DNA from: Spisula solida
Taxonomy: Eukaryota > Mollusca > Bivalvia > Venerida > Mactridae
DNA length: 64,000 bases
Reading direction: 5' to 3'
Assembly (NCBI GenBank): GCA_947247005.1
Contig: OX365956.1
Span: forward strand, 14,404,089 to 14,468,088
The notes beneath the pieces were generated by a model. The model did no database searches and had not been told where the DNA came from. It was given only the letters and a program-made list of their open reading frames with translations. A program made the position numbers and the translations under genes. Numbering within the stretch: position 1 is the first letter of the stretch; every line of letters starts with the position of its first letter. Below, piece after piece: positions 22,891 to 34,018 of this stretch.

Positions 22891-24641
22891 GTATAGCCCG
22901 TTTGCGCTGAAAAAAATCGTCTAAAATGAAGATTTCTCAGTATTTACTGCACCTACAAGTATGATATTTTGCACGAGTTAGTGACATGTACCTACCTAAT
23001 ATACAATTAAATCTAAGCAACATCGGACATGTTTAAAAAAAGTTTTGTTCATAAGTTTTATGTAAAATATTTGTAGTTTACGATGAAACTTCATGTTAGA
23101 AGACTCGATACATGCAACAGCCAATTTTATGGTCACGTGACACGCCTAACGGTAGATTTACGTATGTGTAATATATTTAATATAGCATATACGAGGCCCG
23201 TCTGTGCATCTGACATAGAACTGTTTGTTCGAATCATATTTCCGGGTCTATTGGCTTAAAAATATGACAATACATGCAACTAATCCCCTGGCTGGTAATA
23301 CTCAAATAAATTTACCGAATACGTAAAATATTACGCAAGTAATATATAAATATATAATAGTGAAACTATCTAATACTTAAATTATAATTTTATATGTACA
23401 TATTGAAATATACTTCTACTACTGAATGGCCGTCTATCAGTCATGGCCTGGCGGGTTCGATCCATACAGCTGTCGGTCGTACTGGTTGTACTATAACTTT
23501 TTTAGGTATTTAGGATAAGGTAATAATCGTTTAGTTTTGTTTGTTTGTTTTATACATGTTTATTGTTCAGTGTCAGTAAAATAGTTTATGTATGAACATA
23601 GACAGAGACATGAAGAAAAAACATATACGTACATATCATAAGTTTATTTCATTATTTCACAATAATTTTCATATTGCCTAGCCAAACAACAGTATTGCAC
23701 AGTACAGTTCGACTTTATATTATGCTATGTATTATTCATAGATCTATGCTTCAACATCGCTATCATAAAGATCATCAAAATGAATTACTATTTGCTCAAT
23801 TCCCTCCTTTATATTGTCTTTTTATCCAATATGTCTTTTCAATTTTGTCTTGGTCATGTTTGCATGCATTCTCCCACTTCTTTTGGGTGATATAATCAAA
23901 ACTTTCCTTAATGAGTATTTGCATATTTTTAACTGATTCCGAATGCATGTTCTGTCCGCAGGTGCACTTTCCTCAACGAAAAAACGGCTTGCCTCTTGCA
24001 GCCTCCTTCTCGAAATATACAAAACTGATCTTACAGCGTCTTCAAAACGATTTTGGCTGCTTAATATTAGACATTCTTTAAACCATTACACAAGTTTGGT
24101 GTAGATGTATATATAACTCAATTTTTAAACCTGGTTCAGTCATAAGACTACTGTCATTGTGTACATTAACATTGTAATGCTTTTATTAAGTTGTTAAATT
24201 AACATTAGGATATAGATTTGTATATACATGTATGAGTATGTACATAGCTTAGTGAACAAGCTTTTGGTTTTCACTGTTTTTTCATGATATTATTATACAT
24301 TATCTGTATACTAGCGACATACCTAACTAATCCGACTGATACGGGCCTAAAAAATTTCGCCTTCGTCACACCAATGTTAATCCCGTTGATCACTGATTAT
24401 AACGGTTAAAAAAATACCGTAAAACATCAATGGAATACCAGATTACCTCCCTGCGTTAAAGTGTCCAAATACATGTACTTTCAATATACAATAAAGAACA
24501 ATGTAGTTTTAATAAGCAATTAAAAATTATGAAATTTTAAATGGGAGTAGGTAGGATGTAATTATGGTTGTACGTAAATTTTTACTAGATTTTCAGAAAT
24601 TTAAATTTTAGACGATTTTTTTCAGCGCAAACGGGCTATAC
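22891..24641 (-). mobile_element. 1.75-kb element with perfect 37-bp TIR, related to segment A
   Basis: Positions 22,891-22,927 and 24,605-24,641 are perfect inverted repeats of 37 bp (core gtatagcccgtttgcgctg), flanked by TA-like ends. Just inside the left end (22,928-23,290) the sequence matches part of segment A (36,386-36,640), and just inside the right end (24,470-24,600) it matches the outer part of A (36,870-37,020), in the same orientation as U3. The corresponding A positions carry degenerate versions of the TIR (36,364-36,393 and about 37,010-37,035). The middle 1.2 kb (about 23,300-24,470) has no counterpart in A and includes a decayed coding stretch on the minus strand. Segment A thus looks like it absorbed an internally deleted relative of this element. 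Confidence 0.6.
23715..24049 (-). pseudogene. Decayed ORF of unknown function inside the 37-bp-TIR element
   Basis: Reading the minus strand from 24,049, a frame contains NRFEDAV, LYISRRRLQEASRFFVEE, then after a small frameshift CTCGQNMHSESVKN and ITQKKWENACKH, then after a 1-base shift near 23,820 IKEGIEQIVIHFDDLYDSDVEA and a stop at about 23,715. The acidic DSD-type C-terminus with a preceding KIEKTYW stretch looks like the tail of a transposon-encoded protein, but I cannot name the family. A 'taagcag' acceptor-like sequence just upstream (about 24,050) suggests it is a last exon. At least two frameshifts make it non-functional. Location inside perfect TIRs suggests it belongs to the element. 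Confidence 0.4.
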
Positions 24642-25255
24642 GAGCGTTCTTAGGTGACAACTGCAACTGAATAAATACGGACTTACATTTGATTGGTCAT
24701 AAAGGCTTAATATATAGCTGAGGCAAATGGTTATTTGTACAAACGTGCTCGTAAATAGATGTTTTTCTTACAAGGGTTTTAACACGGTTTATCCAGTAAT
24801 TTAAACAACCTACGGTGAACTGAAACATAAATCACATAAACGTTGATATCAGCCTGGGTCTCATAACGTGGGGTGTTACAGAATAACGTATAATTGTTGA
24901 ATAGATTCGCTCAGCAAAATGTTACAGCTCTGAAATTTTACACTTGCATTTCAACGACTATTTCACGTATCTTCAATGAATTTTTATTTTATATATCTAC
25001 GTTTCATATGATATATGGAAGCATTTGTTACCCGTGGTAACGGTCGGTGCGTCAGCAGAATAAAAACGCTCACGGGAATTATTTGAAGTATTAAACAGCA
25101 AGACCAACTTAATAAGTATAAGTCACATCAAGAAGAAAATTATATCAGCGTAATGTGCATGTTTTTGCGCGTCGCTGTGCGTAGTTTGATAAGAATGACG
25201 TCATATATGGCGAGTTTGTGACGCAATATAGCGACGTTGTTATTATCAGACTGTA
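24642..25255. other. Spacer: nothing recognised
   Basis: Between the TIR element and the mariner remnant. No feature I can support; the mariner's own left terminal repeat was not found here. Confidence 0.4.
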
Positions 25256-26345
25256 TATGAAAAGGCGACGGCAAACAACGTTACGGAACGGCAATCGGTA
25301 ATTAAGTATTGTGTCGAGCAGGACAGACTATAAATGATATGGCATCAACTGTTAGATACAGTAGTGTAAGTAAACAGTTAGTTTATAAGTGGCACAAGCG
25401 TTTTTCATCAGGATGGGAGGAGATTGGAGTTAAGAAAGGTTGTCCGACCAAGCTTGGTGAGAAGGCACGTCAAATTGTTAATGCCACATTTCGCGCCGAT
25501 CGTCGACTTACTGTCAGAGAAACAGCAGACCGGGTAAACATCAGCAAGTAATCTGTTCATCGTATTCTGTCAGAGGACCAGAATATGTCCGGGGTATGTG
25601 CAAGGTGGGTACCTAGGCTACTTGTACAAGGTACCAAATGGTACGTCGAGTGACAGACTCAAAATCATTTATTCATCAAAGAGATCAACATTTTCTTAAT
25701 CGTTTAATTACAATGGGTGAAACATAAGTTTACTTTTATAAACCAGAGTCGAAAGGTCTCCGCCAATGAAATGTAAGGAAGGAAAAATATGCTTATGGTT
25801 TTTATGGACAGCAAACGTATCAGACCTGGTTCTACGATCAACGCTGAATACTGTTCTCAGGTACTTAAAGTTGCAAAACTAACAGTTAATTAAACTTACA
25901 AAACCATGGAAGATTGCATTATTATAAATATGTTAGCCTCGTTAAATTAAGACTTTACTTACTTACTTACTTACTGTTAACACAAACGATTGGCTTTTAA
26001 AAGCAGTGTTTAAGCAGAAGCAGTTTATATATTATTTAATACGAGGGGTGATCGCGAAGTTCGTATAATTTGGTTTTAAATGATTTATTTATGGTTAAAT
26101 ATTTATTATTCCTTATGAGCAATAACCCACGATTCACAGACTAATTATACGAACTTCCCGATCAACCCACGTACAAATAAATATGATGGCATCAACGATT
26201 ACGTTTTTGTACATCTGACTTTTAAAGTATCTTGAATTGAATTTGTACTGATTGACCTGATGAAATCCATGCGAAGGAAACGCCCTACGATTATTGAAAA
26301 TCTGGAGAATGGGATCTACCATCACGATAATGCTCCTGTGCATAC
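25256..26345 (+). pseudogene. mariner-type transposase, decayed
   Basis: Fragments in order are recognisable as a mariner (Tc1/mariner, D34D) transposase. The N-terminal helix-turn-helix part (25,290-25,600) reads QLVYKWHKRFSSGWEEIG and RRLTVRETADRVNISK, then a TAA stop, then SVHRILSEDQNMSGVCARWVPRL. A catalytic-core block (25,690-25,760) reads FLNRLITM-G-ET, stop, VYFYKPESK; the first catalytic Asp is Gly (GGT, 25,716-25,718). A middle block (25,800-25,880) contains STINAEYCSQVLK. After about 340 bp of other sequence, including a short mariner-ended element, the second catalytic motif YHHDNAPVHTTA (Asp at 26,326-26,328) appears, followed by a stop. The third Asp and the C-terminus are absent. 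Multiple stops and frameshifts mean it is dead. Confidence 0.8.
26040..26173. mobile_element. 130-bp mariner-ended mini-element
   Basis: Inverted 30-bp ends at about 26,041-26,070 (acgaggggtgatcg...) and 26,143-26,172 differ at only a few positions, and TA lies at each side (26,040-26,041; 26,172-26,173). The gagggtga-type start is typical of mariner termini. It sits within the mariner transposase remnant, so it may be a solo derivative of the same family inserted into it, or a rearranged terminus. Confidence 0.65.
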
Positions 26346-26359
26346 AACAGCATGAACAG

Positions 26360-26620
26360 ACCTGGCCCGGATCTCCCGAAGCATCTCATGTAGAATTCTC
26401 AACTCAAATTGAGATTTTGCTCAAATCAGAGTCTGAATTTGAGATAGATAGGAAGTTTGAGCTTTTGAAATTTTACTGTAATAAACTCAGAATGATGTTT
26501 CTGTGTTATAATGATGCCAATGTTGACACCAACCTCTCATGGAAATTACCTTAAAGATAAACGACACTATTTGAGATGATTTAGCTCAAGTTGAGATGCT
26601 TCAGGAGAACGGGACCAGGT
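26360..26620. mobile_element. MITE with 29-bp TIR, 261 bp
   Basis: The left end 26,360-26,388 (acctggcccgg...gcatctca) and the right end 26,592-26,620 are inverted repeats agreeing at about 25 of 29 positions. It lies exactly between the end of the mariner remnant and the start of the LINE fragment. A 2-bp AG on each side may be the target duplication. The interior repeats ctcaaattgagat-like motifs and carries no transposase. Confidence 0.65.
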
Positions 26621-28369
26621 AGACCTATTTCTAACTAACAGACCATCTCTTGTCATTAAGTGCAAACCAGTACCAGGTGTAAGTGATCATGACATCGTCT
26701 TCGTTGAAACAGGCGCTCAGGCAACCAGAAAGAAACCCATTAGAAGGAAAATTCATCTATGGAAAAATGCTAATACTGACAACTTAAGTACAGAACTATC
26801 ACAATTCTCCTTGGATTTCACACAATCAAACAACCAAACCAGTAACATCAACACCCTGTGGAACTCTTGTAAGACTGCCTGTACCACCATCATGGAAAAC
26901 ACGTCCAAAGCAAGCTTACAACGAGCCGCTTTAACCAACCTTGGATAAACCGTAAGATCAAACGCCTCTCACGCAGAAAAAAACGTGCTTATAAGAAAAC
27001 TAAGAAAAACCTGTTTACATCCCACTCAGACTTGTGCACTTACAAAAAAACTTCCGAAGGAGACACAGAGGGAGTGTAAGAAGGCATACAACAAGTATGT
27101 TAACGACATTGTCACTACTGACAGTCACTACTGACAAAAACCCTAAAAAACTGTATACTTTCATCAATGGAAGACGTTGTATAAGTAGCGGTGTTCCGCT
27201 CCTTAAGAAGGAGGGAATAGGGTACAGTGACCCAAAGTACAACGCTAGGATCCTGAACGACCAGTTCAGCAGTGTATTCACTGAAGAGGACACCACCCAT
27301 ATGCCATCTATGGATACTGACCCATCACCTGCCATGGGCCCATTCAGCATACATCAAGAAGGGGTGAAGAAACTGCTACTCGGACTGGATCCTCACAAGG
27401 CTAAGGGACCTTACAACATTCCCACACAACTGCTCAAGGGGTTTGCAGCAGCAGAGATTGCACCAGCATTGACCCTTGTACTAGAGGCATCATTCCAACA
27501 AGGTACTGTTCCAGACGACTGGAAGACTGCACTTGTCTCATCGGTCTACAAGAAGGGAGACCGCACAGTCCCAGCTAACTATAGACCAATATCTCTGACT
27601 TCAGTCTGTTGCAAACTACTAGAACACATTGTGCACAGCCAAATCATGAAGCACCTGGATATAAACAACATCCTCACTGACGCACAACATGGCTTCAGGA
27701 AGAAGAGATCCTGTGAAAGTCAACTGGTCCTCACAATACAGGACCTTGCAACTGTAAAAGAAGATGGTGGACAGATAGCTGCGATCCTTCTCGACTTCAG
27801 TAAGGCCTTCGACAAGGTCCCACACGGCCGTCTAGCACATAAGCTACAGCACTACGGCATAAGAGGCAACACACTTGAATGGATCAAGAGCTTCCTCTCA
27901 AACAGAAGCCAACAAGTACTAGTCGAAGGTCATACATCCCCATCAGCACCAGTCACTTCTCGGGTACCTCAAGGCTCAGTCCTAGGACCTCTCTTGTTTC
28001 TACTGTACATAAATGACATGCCGGGGAGGTCTCATCACCACTCCGGCTTTTGCAGATGACAGTCTCCTATACAAAAGGATAAAAACCCAAGAAGATGCCA
28101 ACACTCTGCAAGAAGACCTGCGAAAACTGGAGAAATGGGAGGCGGATTGGCAGATGCAGTACAACCCATCGAAGTGCGAGACAATCCGGATCACCCGTAA
28201 GCGCACGCCAATCGAGCCCAACTATAGCATCCATGGGCATAAGCTAGAAACTGTCACTAGTGGGAAGTACCTCGGTGCCACAATACACGAGAAGCTCCTA
28301 TGGAATGACCATATTGACGCCATCACAAAGAAAGCGAACGACAGCTTATCATTCTTAGTTTCACAATAG
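26621..28369 (+). pseudogene. LINE (Jockey-superfamily, CR1/L2-like) ORF2 fragment
   Basis: The remnant of a non-LTR retrotransposon polyprotein starts inside the C-terminus of the apurinic-type endonuclease (DLFLTNRPSLV, then the SDHDIVF motif at about 26,680-26,705). It passes through a basic linker (FNQPWINRKIKRLSRRKK) and ends in reverse transcriptase. RT motifs are [19 protein letters not shown] (27,550-27,605), motif [12 protein letters not shown] (about 27,790), motif [20 protein letters not shown] (about 27,966-28,023) and the catalytic FADD (28,049-28,060). At least four frameshifts are needed (near 26,912, 27,045, 27,125 and 28,020-28,045). It stops at SLSFLVSQ, before the thumb and C-terminal part, and no 3' tail follows. 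It is therefore truncated at both ends and non-functional. Confidence 0.88.
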
Positions 28370-28559
28370 ACCTTAAATAAATTAGTATAAATTAAACGCT
28401 TACGAAACAGAACCTGTGGCAGCTTTTTATAGTTAGTGAACAGGTTATCACATGATATATCAGGTGGGGGTATAGACCGTCTAGAGTGCCCGACCCCGGG
28501 GATTGCTCCGTAGCCTTGTTATACTGATTTTAACTGCAAAAGTACCTACATTGTATAGT
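28370..28559. other. Spacer end: nothing recognised
   Basis: Short stretch between the LINE fragment and U3 segment K. Includes a locally GC-rich patch around 28,470-28,505. No feature supported. Confidence 0.4.
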
Positions 28560-31500
28560 TTGCATACTTTGGTAGTTCATTTAGTTCATTTAGTGTCAGT
28601 GAAATCCCGATGCATTGCAAAAAATTAACATTTTATTCTGGTTCCATCATGCAACCAACACTTTGTTTTAATTGGCAGTAAGAATTAGATGTTTTAATTG
28701 GAATTTACGGTCACTTTATTGTACATTGTAAAGAAGAATTGTATAAGTTTAAATTGCTTTCGTCATTTCTTTGATTGCTGAAGGTGATCAATATGACTGG
28801 AACCTGACAAGATATCAAATAACATGGTGACTGGTCTGGTTCTAGACAAGCTGTGTGACATTCTTCTAAGAAAATTTGCATAAAACTTTATAGGAGCATG
28901 TGTAACAGACAAACTATTTCCTGGCATGCAAAGGGTTACAAAACCCTATGAGTAGCTCAAACACCGTGACGTAATACCAACTTCACGCTATGGGCCAAAT
29001 TCAGTTGACCAACTAACCAGTACCGGATCTTATTACAAAACAACTTAATGTCCAACCACAAGGCCTCTAACATAACCATTTCGGTCAAAGATATCTGTTT
29101 TCGCTTGCAGTGAAAACAACGGTCTAGTTTTGTTTTCTTCTAACAAAACTGAAAAAACGACCACTGACGTCTAGACAATAGTGTTCATTGGCTATATATA
29201 TCATAGCAATAGATACATACACTAGACTGAATTGTCTATGCATTCGCATATTTTTTATGTATTACATGTAAACAACGAAGCCCCTCGACATCCGATTCCG
29301 ATTGTTTTTATTCACCGCTCCTATCGTTGAGATACGACGCAGTATAACAGACCATGCATAGAAAATATATAATTATGCATCTTATAGAAATTTCATATTA
29401 AATAAACATCGTTGCACTTGTGTATCACATCATATTGTTGATTATTGTATTATTGTTGTATTATGATCAGCAGCTTTAAAACTCATTGTGCAGGTTCACA
29501 CGTTCTGAATTATGAGAGTATATAATAACTATTAAATTAAGACTGAATATAGTAATTCGCTGCTTTTTCTTTACATTTGCAGCACTCATCGCCAGGGTTC
29601 GATAAACAAGGAATAAATATATGTTAAGATGATGAATGCTAATCTAATACAAATTAAATTAAGAGAAATTAGATCCCGTCATAATGGACGTCTCGATTGT
29701 ATATGCCATTACATGGTCGAGACATTCTTCACAAATGTTCACATTACAGACTTTCATTATTACGAATGTTCGAGAAACCGACATCAAATATACTATGAAA
29801 AACCAAAATATCTGATGGTTATTTCTATCAAATGATTCACGATAATGTTATTTTTGAGGAACAACGGGAAGCCATTGTCTCGCGAAATAATATATATTTT
29901 AAATCTAAAATAACTATTTGAGCTATAAAAGATTAAATATGTTCTTCTGAAGTCGTTGCATTCTGTTAACGTGTGAAATCATGTTAATATATACACATTT
30001 GGCATGCAACTCTTTATTTTCACTTTGTCGGAATATGATCAGAAGGATATTATTGCAGTTAGGTTGATCTGTTCGGGTCAGATTTAGGAATAACTGTAAT
30101 GGGCCCCACAATCCTATTTGTCACATGTTAATTTTGTCATGTACACTATGTTCTTGGTAAGTTGTATTTATTACTATTGCCTCTTTATGAGATGAAATTA
30201 CTGTATTAGACGCCAGATAAATGTCGACGACTGTACTTTCTTTGCTGTCCATGTGTCTGTTTTAAATAGATAAGTAAAATTGGACTCGGAAGGCCGCACT
30301 CACCTGAAACAGACGATCACAGAAAAAACACATGCCACGTAGCAATCACACCATGCAGCCGCACAAAATATTTATGGTGGTAGTCAACACACCGAAATTA
30401 AGTGAACGAATAGAGAATGATAGGGCGCAAGAAAAATAAATGTGTGCACCCACTTGCCAATAAGCCACGTCAAGGGTCATAACTTAATTGTACATCCTAA
30501 TATCCCGACAAAACTCGCCTACTTACTGTAGTATGAGAAACAAAAGCAAAATTTCATAATTTCAAGGTAAACAACTCTGCTACATGTAATACAGATCAGA
30601 TCCGTATTAAAATATTTATGTGGGCAACTACACAATGTCATACTGAAAAATATGCCTATACAATTTGAAGACTGTAGCTTAAATACTATTACAGTTATGT
30701 GCGACACAAAGAAAAGCTCATCGAATTTCATCACTGATCGGATCCGAAATGATAAATCTATATCCGCAAACTATTTCATGGGGGGGGCATAAATACACAT
30801 TCAACGCTATAAACACTGGCTATATACTGTATATAAAGAAACAAGAAATGTTTGCACAATCTGAGATTTATTTAGGGAAATCGTACACTTAGTTTAAATT
30901 CAATTTCTTTTTATTCTTTAACTTTAAATTGGGGATATGCATGGACAGTAGAAGTACTTTAACTGAATCATAATAGTATTGCAAATGCATTTTCCACACT
31001 TCATAGTTGTCAATGAATTATAAAATGTTTTTAAGTTGAAGGTAAGTTTAAGATTTCCGTAAGTGCTTTGATAAAAAAGTAGCCTGTTTCGTATGGAAGC
31101 ATGGTATCAACATTATCTCACTTTGTATCGATCATCCCTCGATATTACTTGGTGATGATGGAAGAGTTCATTAACACTCCATTTAGGAACTGAGCTGCCT
31201 ATTTCAACCACTACTATGTGTATCTTTCATAAGCTTTTCTGTCATAAGGGGAATACTAAGTACTTAGTCAAGAACAAATAGTATTCATAAAATATTTTTT
31301 ATATTTCTAAGATGGAAACCATATCAATGTGTTTTGTTGATGTATATTTTATTGCTGGCTCATCAAATGGTACATGCAATGAAGCTAATATTTCTATACT
31401 ATAACAATATAGGATTGCTATTAAAGTCATCAACCCTCCTATTGTTTCCCATGTAAGAAGCAGTAGATAGTATGGAGAGATTGGAGTCCATGAAAGGTAT

Positions 31501-34014
31501 GCATACACAATGCTCATCTGAACCAGTTACAACAAACATATTCAATCCGTTTGGAGACCGCATTGACTAAAATATCCGTAAGTATATTTAAGAACCATTT
31601 GCAGCTACAAATATAGACGACTTTTACTGACGTTTAGGTAGACGTTTAACTCCTCTAATGTCGGAACCGATGTAACGCTCGGATGGAACTCAAGATGTCA
31701 TGTATCCTGAGTTCCGTCCGAGCGTTACACCGGCTTTCATATCTGTGATAGCCATATAACAACAGTCCAATTCTCGGACGGAAGTCAGAAGTGGTGTATC
31801 GGGATGTATACCGTGGTTACTACACGAGGTTTATATAATTTGACCATAGATGACCAATTATCAAGATTGATGTAGAATTTCAAAAAAGCTGATTTCGTCG
31901 CTCTCTGGCCAATGGCAGACTGATAACCAATGGTTTTGCGCATCGTTTTCCAATCGTGTCAGCACAGAAAGGGGTTCGTTTTCTCATTTTGCACAGAGAG
32001 GGGTCCGACATGCATATACATCGTGAAAACGTAATGTAAGTATTAACAGCATGTGGTTCAAAAAAACCTTACGCACGACATACGTTGCAATAGTACTGCA
32101 CCATCACAGGTCATATTCGAGGCCCTCGTATACATAGATAGATTGGCACGCTTAAAAATTAATGACATTACAGAACATTTAGAATAGTGTGATTTATTTT
32201 GAGACAGAAATCAAGTTGTACTCGTAATCCGATATCTATACATAATATATACCTGACATAAACAGCTGGCTATAGGCAGACATTCAAGTGATTGGTTTCA
32301 CAGTGAAATTAGTACTAGAAATTTATTTATATTTTAGGGTATTGTCTTGAAATCAACTTTAAATATTAAGGGATATAAAGATTACCGAGGCAGATCTAGA
32401 TGACGAGTACATTGTCTGGTGTTATCTATTATCATGCGTTCTATCATAAATGTGCTAATATTAAGTACATATAATGACCTTTCTGAAACATTTTACCACA
32501 CATGAATTAGGATATTATATAAAATGACATTTGTATCTAATATGTTAAGTCTTTATTGTAAGTGGTTTGCACTTTCCGTCCATTTCTATTTGTATGAGCT
32601 AATTGTCGACGGTATCGTTTTTCTGATATAACGTCCATATGCCAATGTTTTTAATTGCTTCCTTTAGACACTTGGATGTTTTGTTCCTGTAATACCGTAT
32701 CGGTAATATCATTAGAGAACACACGAAGGGGATATGAAATAAAATAGACAGTCATGGCAATAAAACGACTAACCATATATTAATTCCGCCTTACGTCATG
32801 CAACAATATTGCAAAACTGTTCATCAAGTGGTTCTACATCTTTTACAACTAGAATAATCAATAGTGTCTATAAAGATTTTAATAAAGGTGCTGGCTGACA
32901 ATTATTTTTGTTAATTTGGTATATCTTTATATGTTATATCTTTGGTATATGTATGTATAAAATAAACAACCACACTGACATTTAAAATAACTAGCGAAAC
33001 ATCGGCATTTAGTAGTTATTTGTTATTTTGTACATCGGTATTAATACCATATAGAATTAACACTACTATCACTAAAATTGCCTTAAATTTGTTCGCATTC
33101 GTTGGAAACGAATTGCAAAACGAACGGAATACCTCACTGATGTTTTTGCTAAAGAATGTTGATGTTAGAATTCGATAACGTATGAATTAATAATTATCAC
33201 AGCATATTGGAAGGAAACTCAGTGCTATTTTGTAAAGGAAAAATACCGAGTGCGCGATATCGAGAGTGGTTTAAATTGCTTATTTGCAACAACTCTTTCA
33301 TTAAGTAAACAGTAGTTGTCTATTACATAAATACATGTACTTGGATAGGTAGGAAACTTACGTCATACAAAAAATTTATCCCGATCTGTAAGTCACATTC
33401 CAATTGTTGTATATGAAAATAAAAGACAGCATTTTGACCCGATCATTTAGAAATATGACAACTTTACATACTTTATAGACGAATGATTTACGTGAAAACC
33501 GTATCAAAATCGGTGTATTAATGAGTAATTGCATCTTGTATTTCGACTATTACATGTTCTGATTTATGTATATTGACGGTCGCAGGCGTTACCTTTCAAG
33601 ATTGTGGGGTTTTTCATTATGTTTGTAGGTCGTGAATGTTAGTTGAGAGTACGGCTACAACGTTTGTGTCAAATTTCAACACCTTTTGACATGAGCAATA
33701 GAATCTCACGGTATTGAATACGCCAAGGAAACATCTAGATCCAAAGTGGCGATAAGACCGCCTGCCGAGACCAATATTGAAGTGGTGCAAGAATACTCTC
33801 CTCTGTCGCTATGCTTGAACTATAAGCACTGTCCATTTGTTCTGGTATGGTTACTATCAATAGACAGTGCTTTCAGAATTATCAGTCTATCGTTAATTAC
33901 GATTTGGAGATTCTTTTCAGACGATGATAGATCTTGGAACGATACATACCAATCTATTGATTTATACTAACATAGTTTCTGTTGCAATTAGTTCTGCCTG
34001 TTATTATGCTAGAA
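28560..34014 (-). repeat. U3 segments K, F, C2, C, C', D and B
   Basis: Read on the minus strand from 34,014 downwards this is B (34,014-32,830), D (32,830-30,990), C' (30,990-30,150), C (30,130-29,890), C2 (29,890-29,580), F (29,530-29,170) and K (about 29,170-28,560), the mirror image of U2. ORFs such as 31,299-31,517 and 33,746-33,970 recur imperfectly in other copies without frame conservation. The K end (28,650-28,750) also appears at 49,757-49,830 beside U4. Confidence 0.75.
31665..31910. mobile_element. About 245-bp insertion with a strong 26-bp-arm hairpin
   Basis: U2 (about 14,690-14,700) shows continuous D sequence where U3 has an extra 245 bp. The insert opens with a hairpin: arms 31,667-31,692 and 31,708-31,733 pair at 24 of 26 positions around a 15-nt loop (core gtaacgctcgg). 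The other end has no matching inverted repeat, so its class is unknown. Confidence 0.6.
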
Positions 34015-34018
34015 TGAT

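Noticed and set aside
23430..23475. Possible tRNA gene from a good B-box-like 'gggttcgatcc' with a T-run downstream
   Set aside because: No A-box, acceptor stem or cloverleaf could be built around it; at most a SINE fragment.
27015..27350. Minus-strand ORFs overlapping the LINE (also 27,115-27,300, 27,619-27,825 and 28,000-28,221)
   Set aside because: Antisense shadows of the reverse-transcriptase frame.
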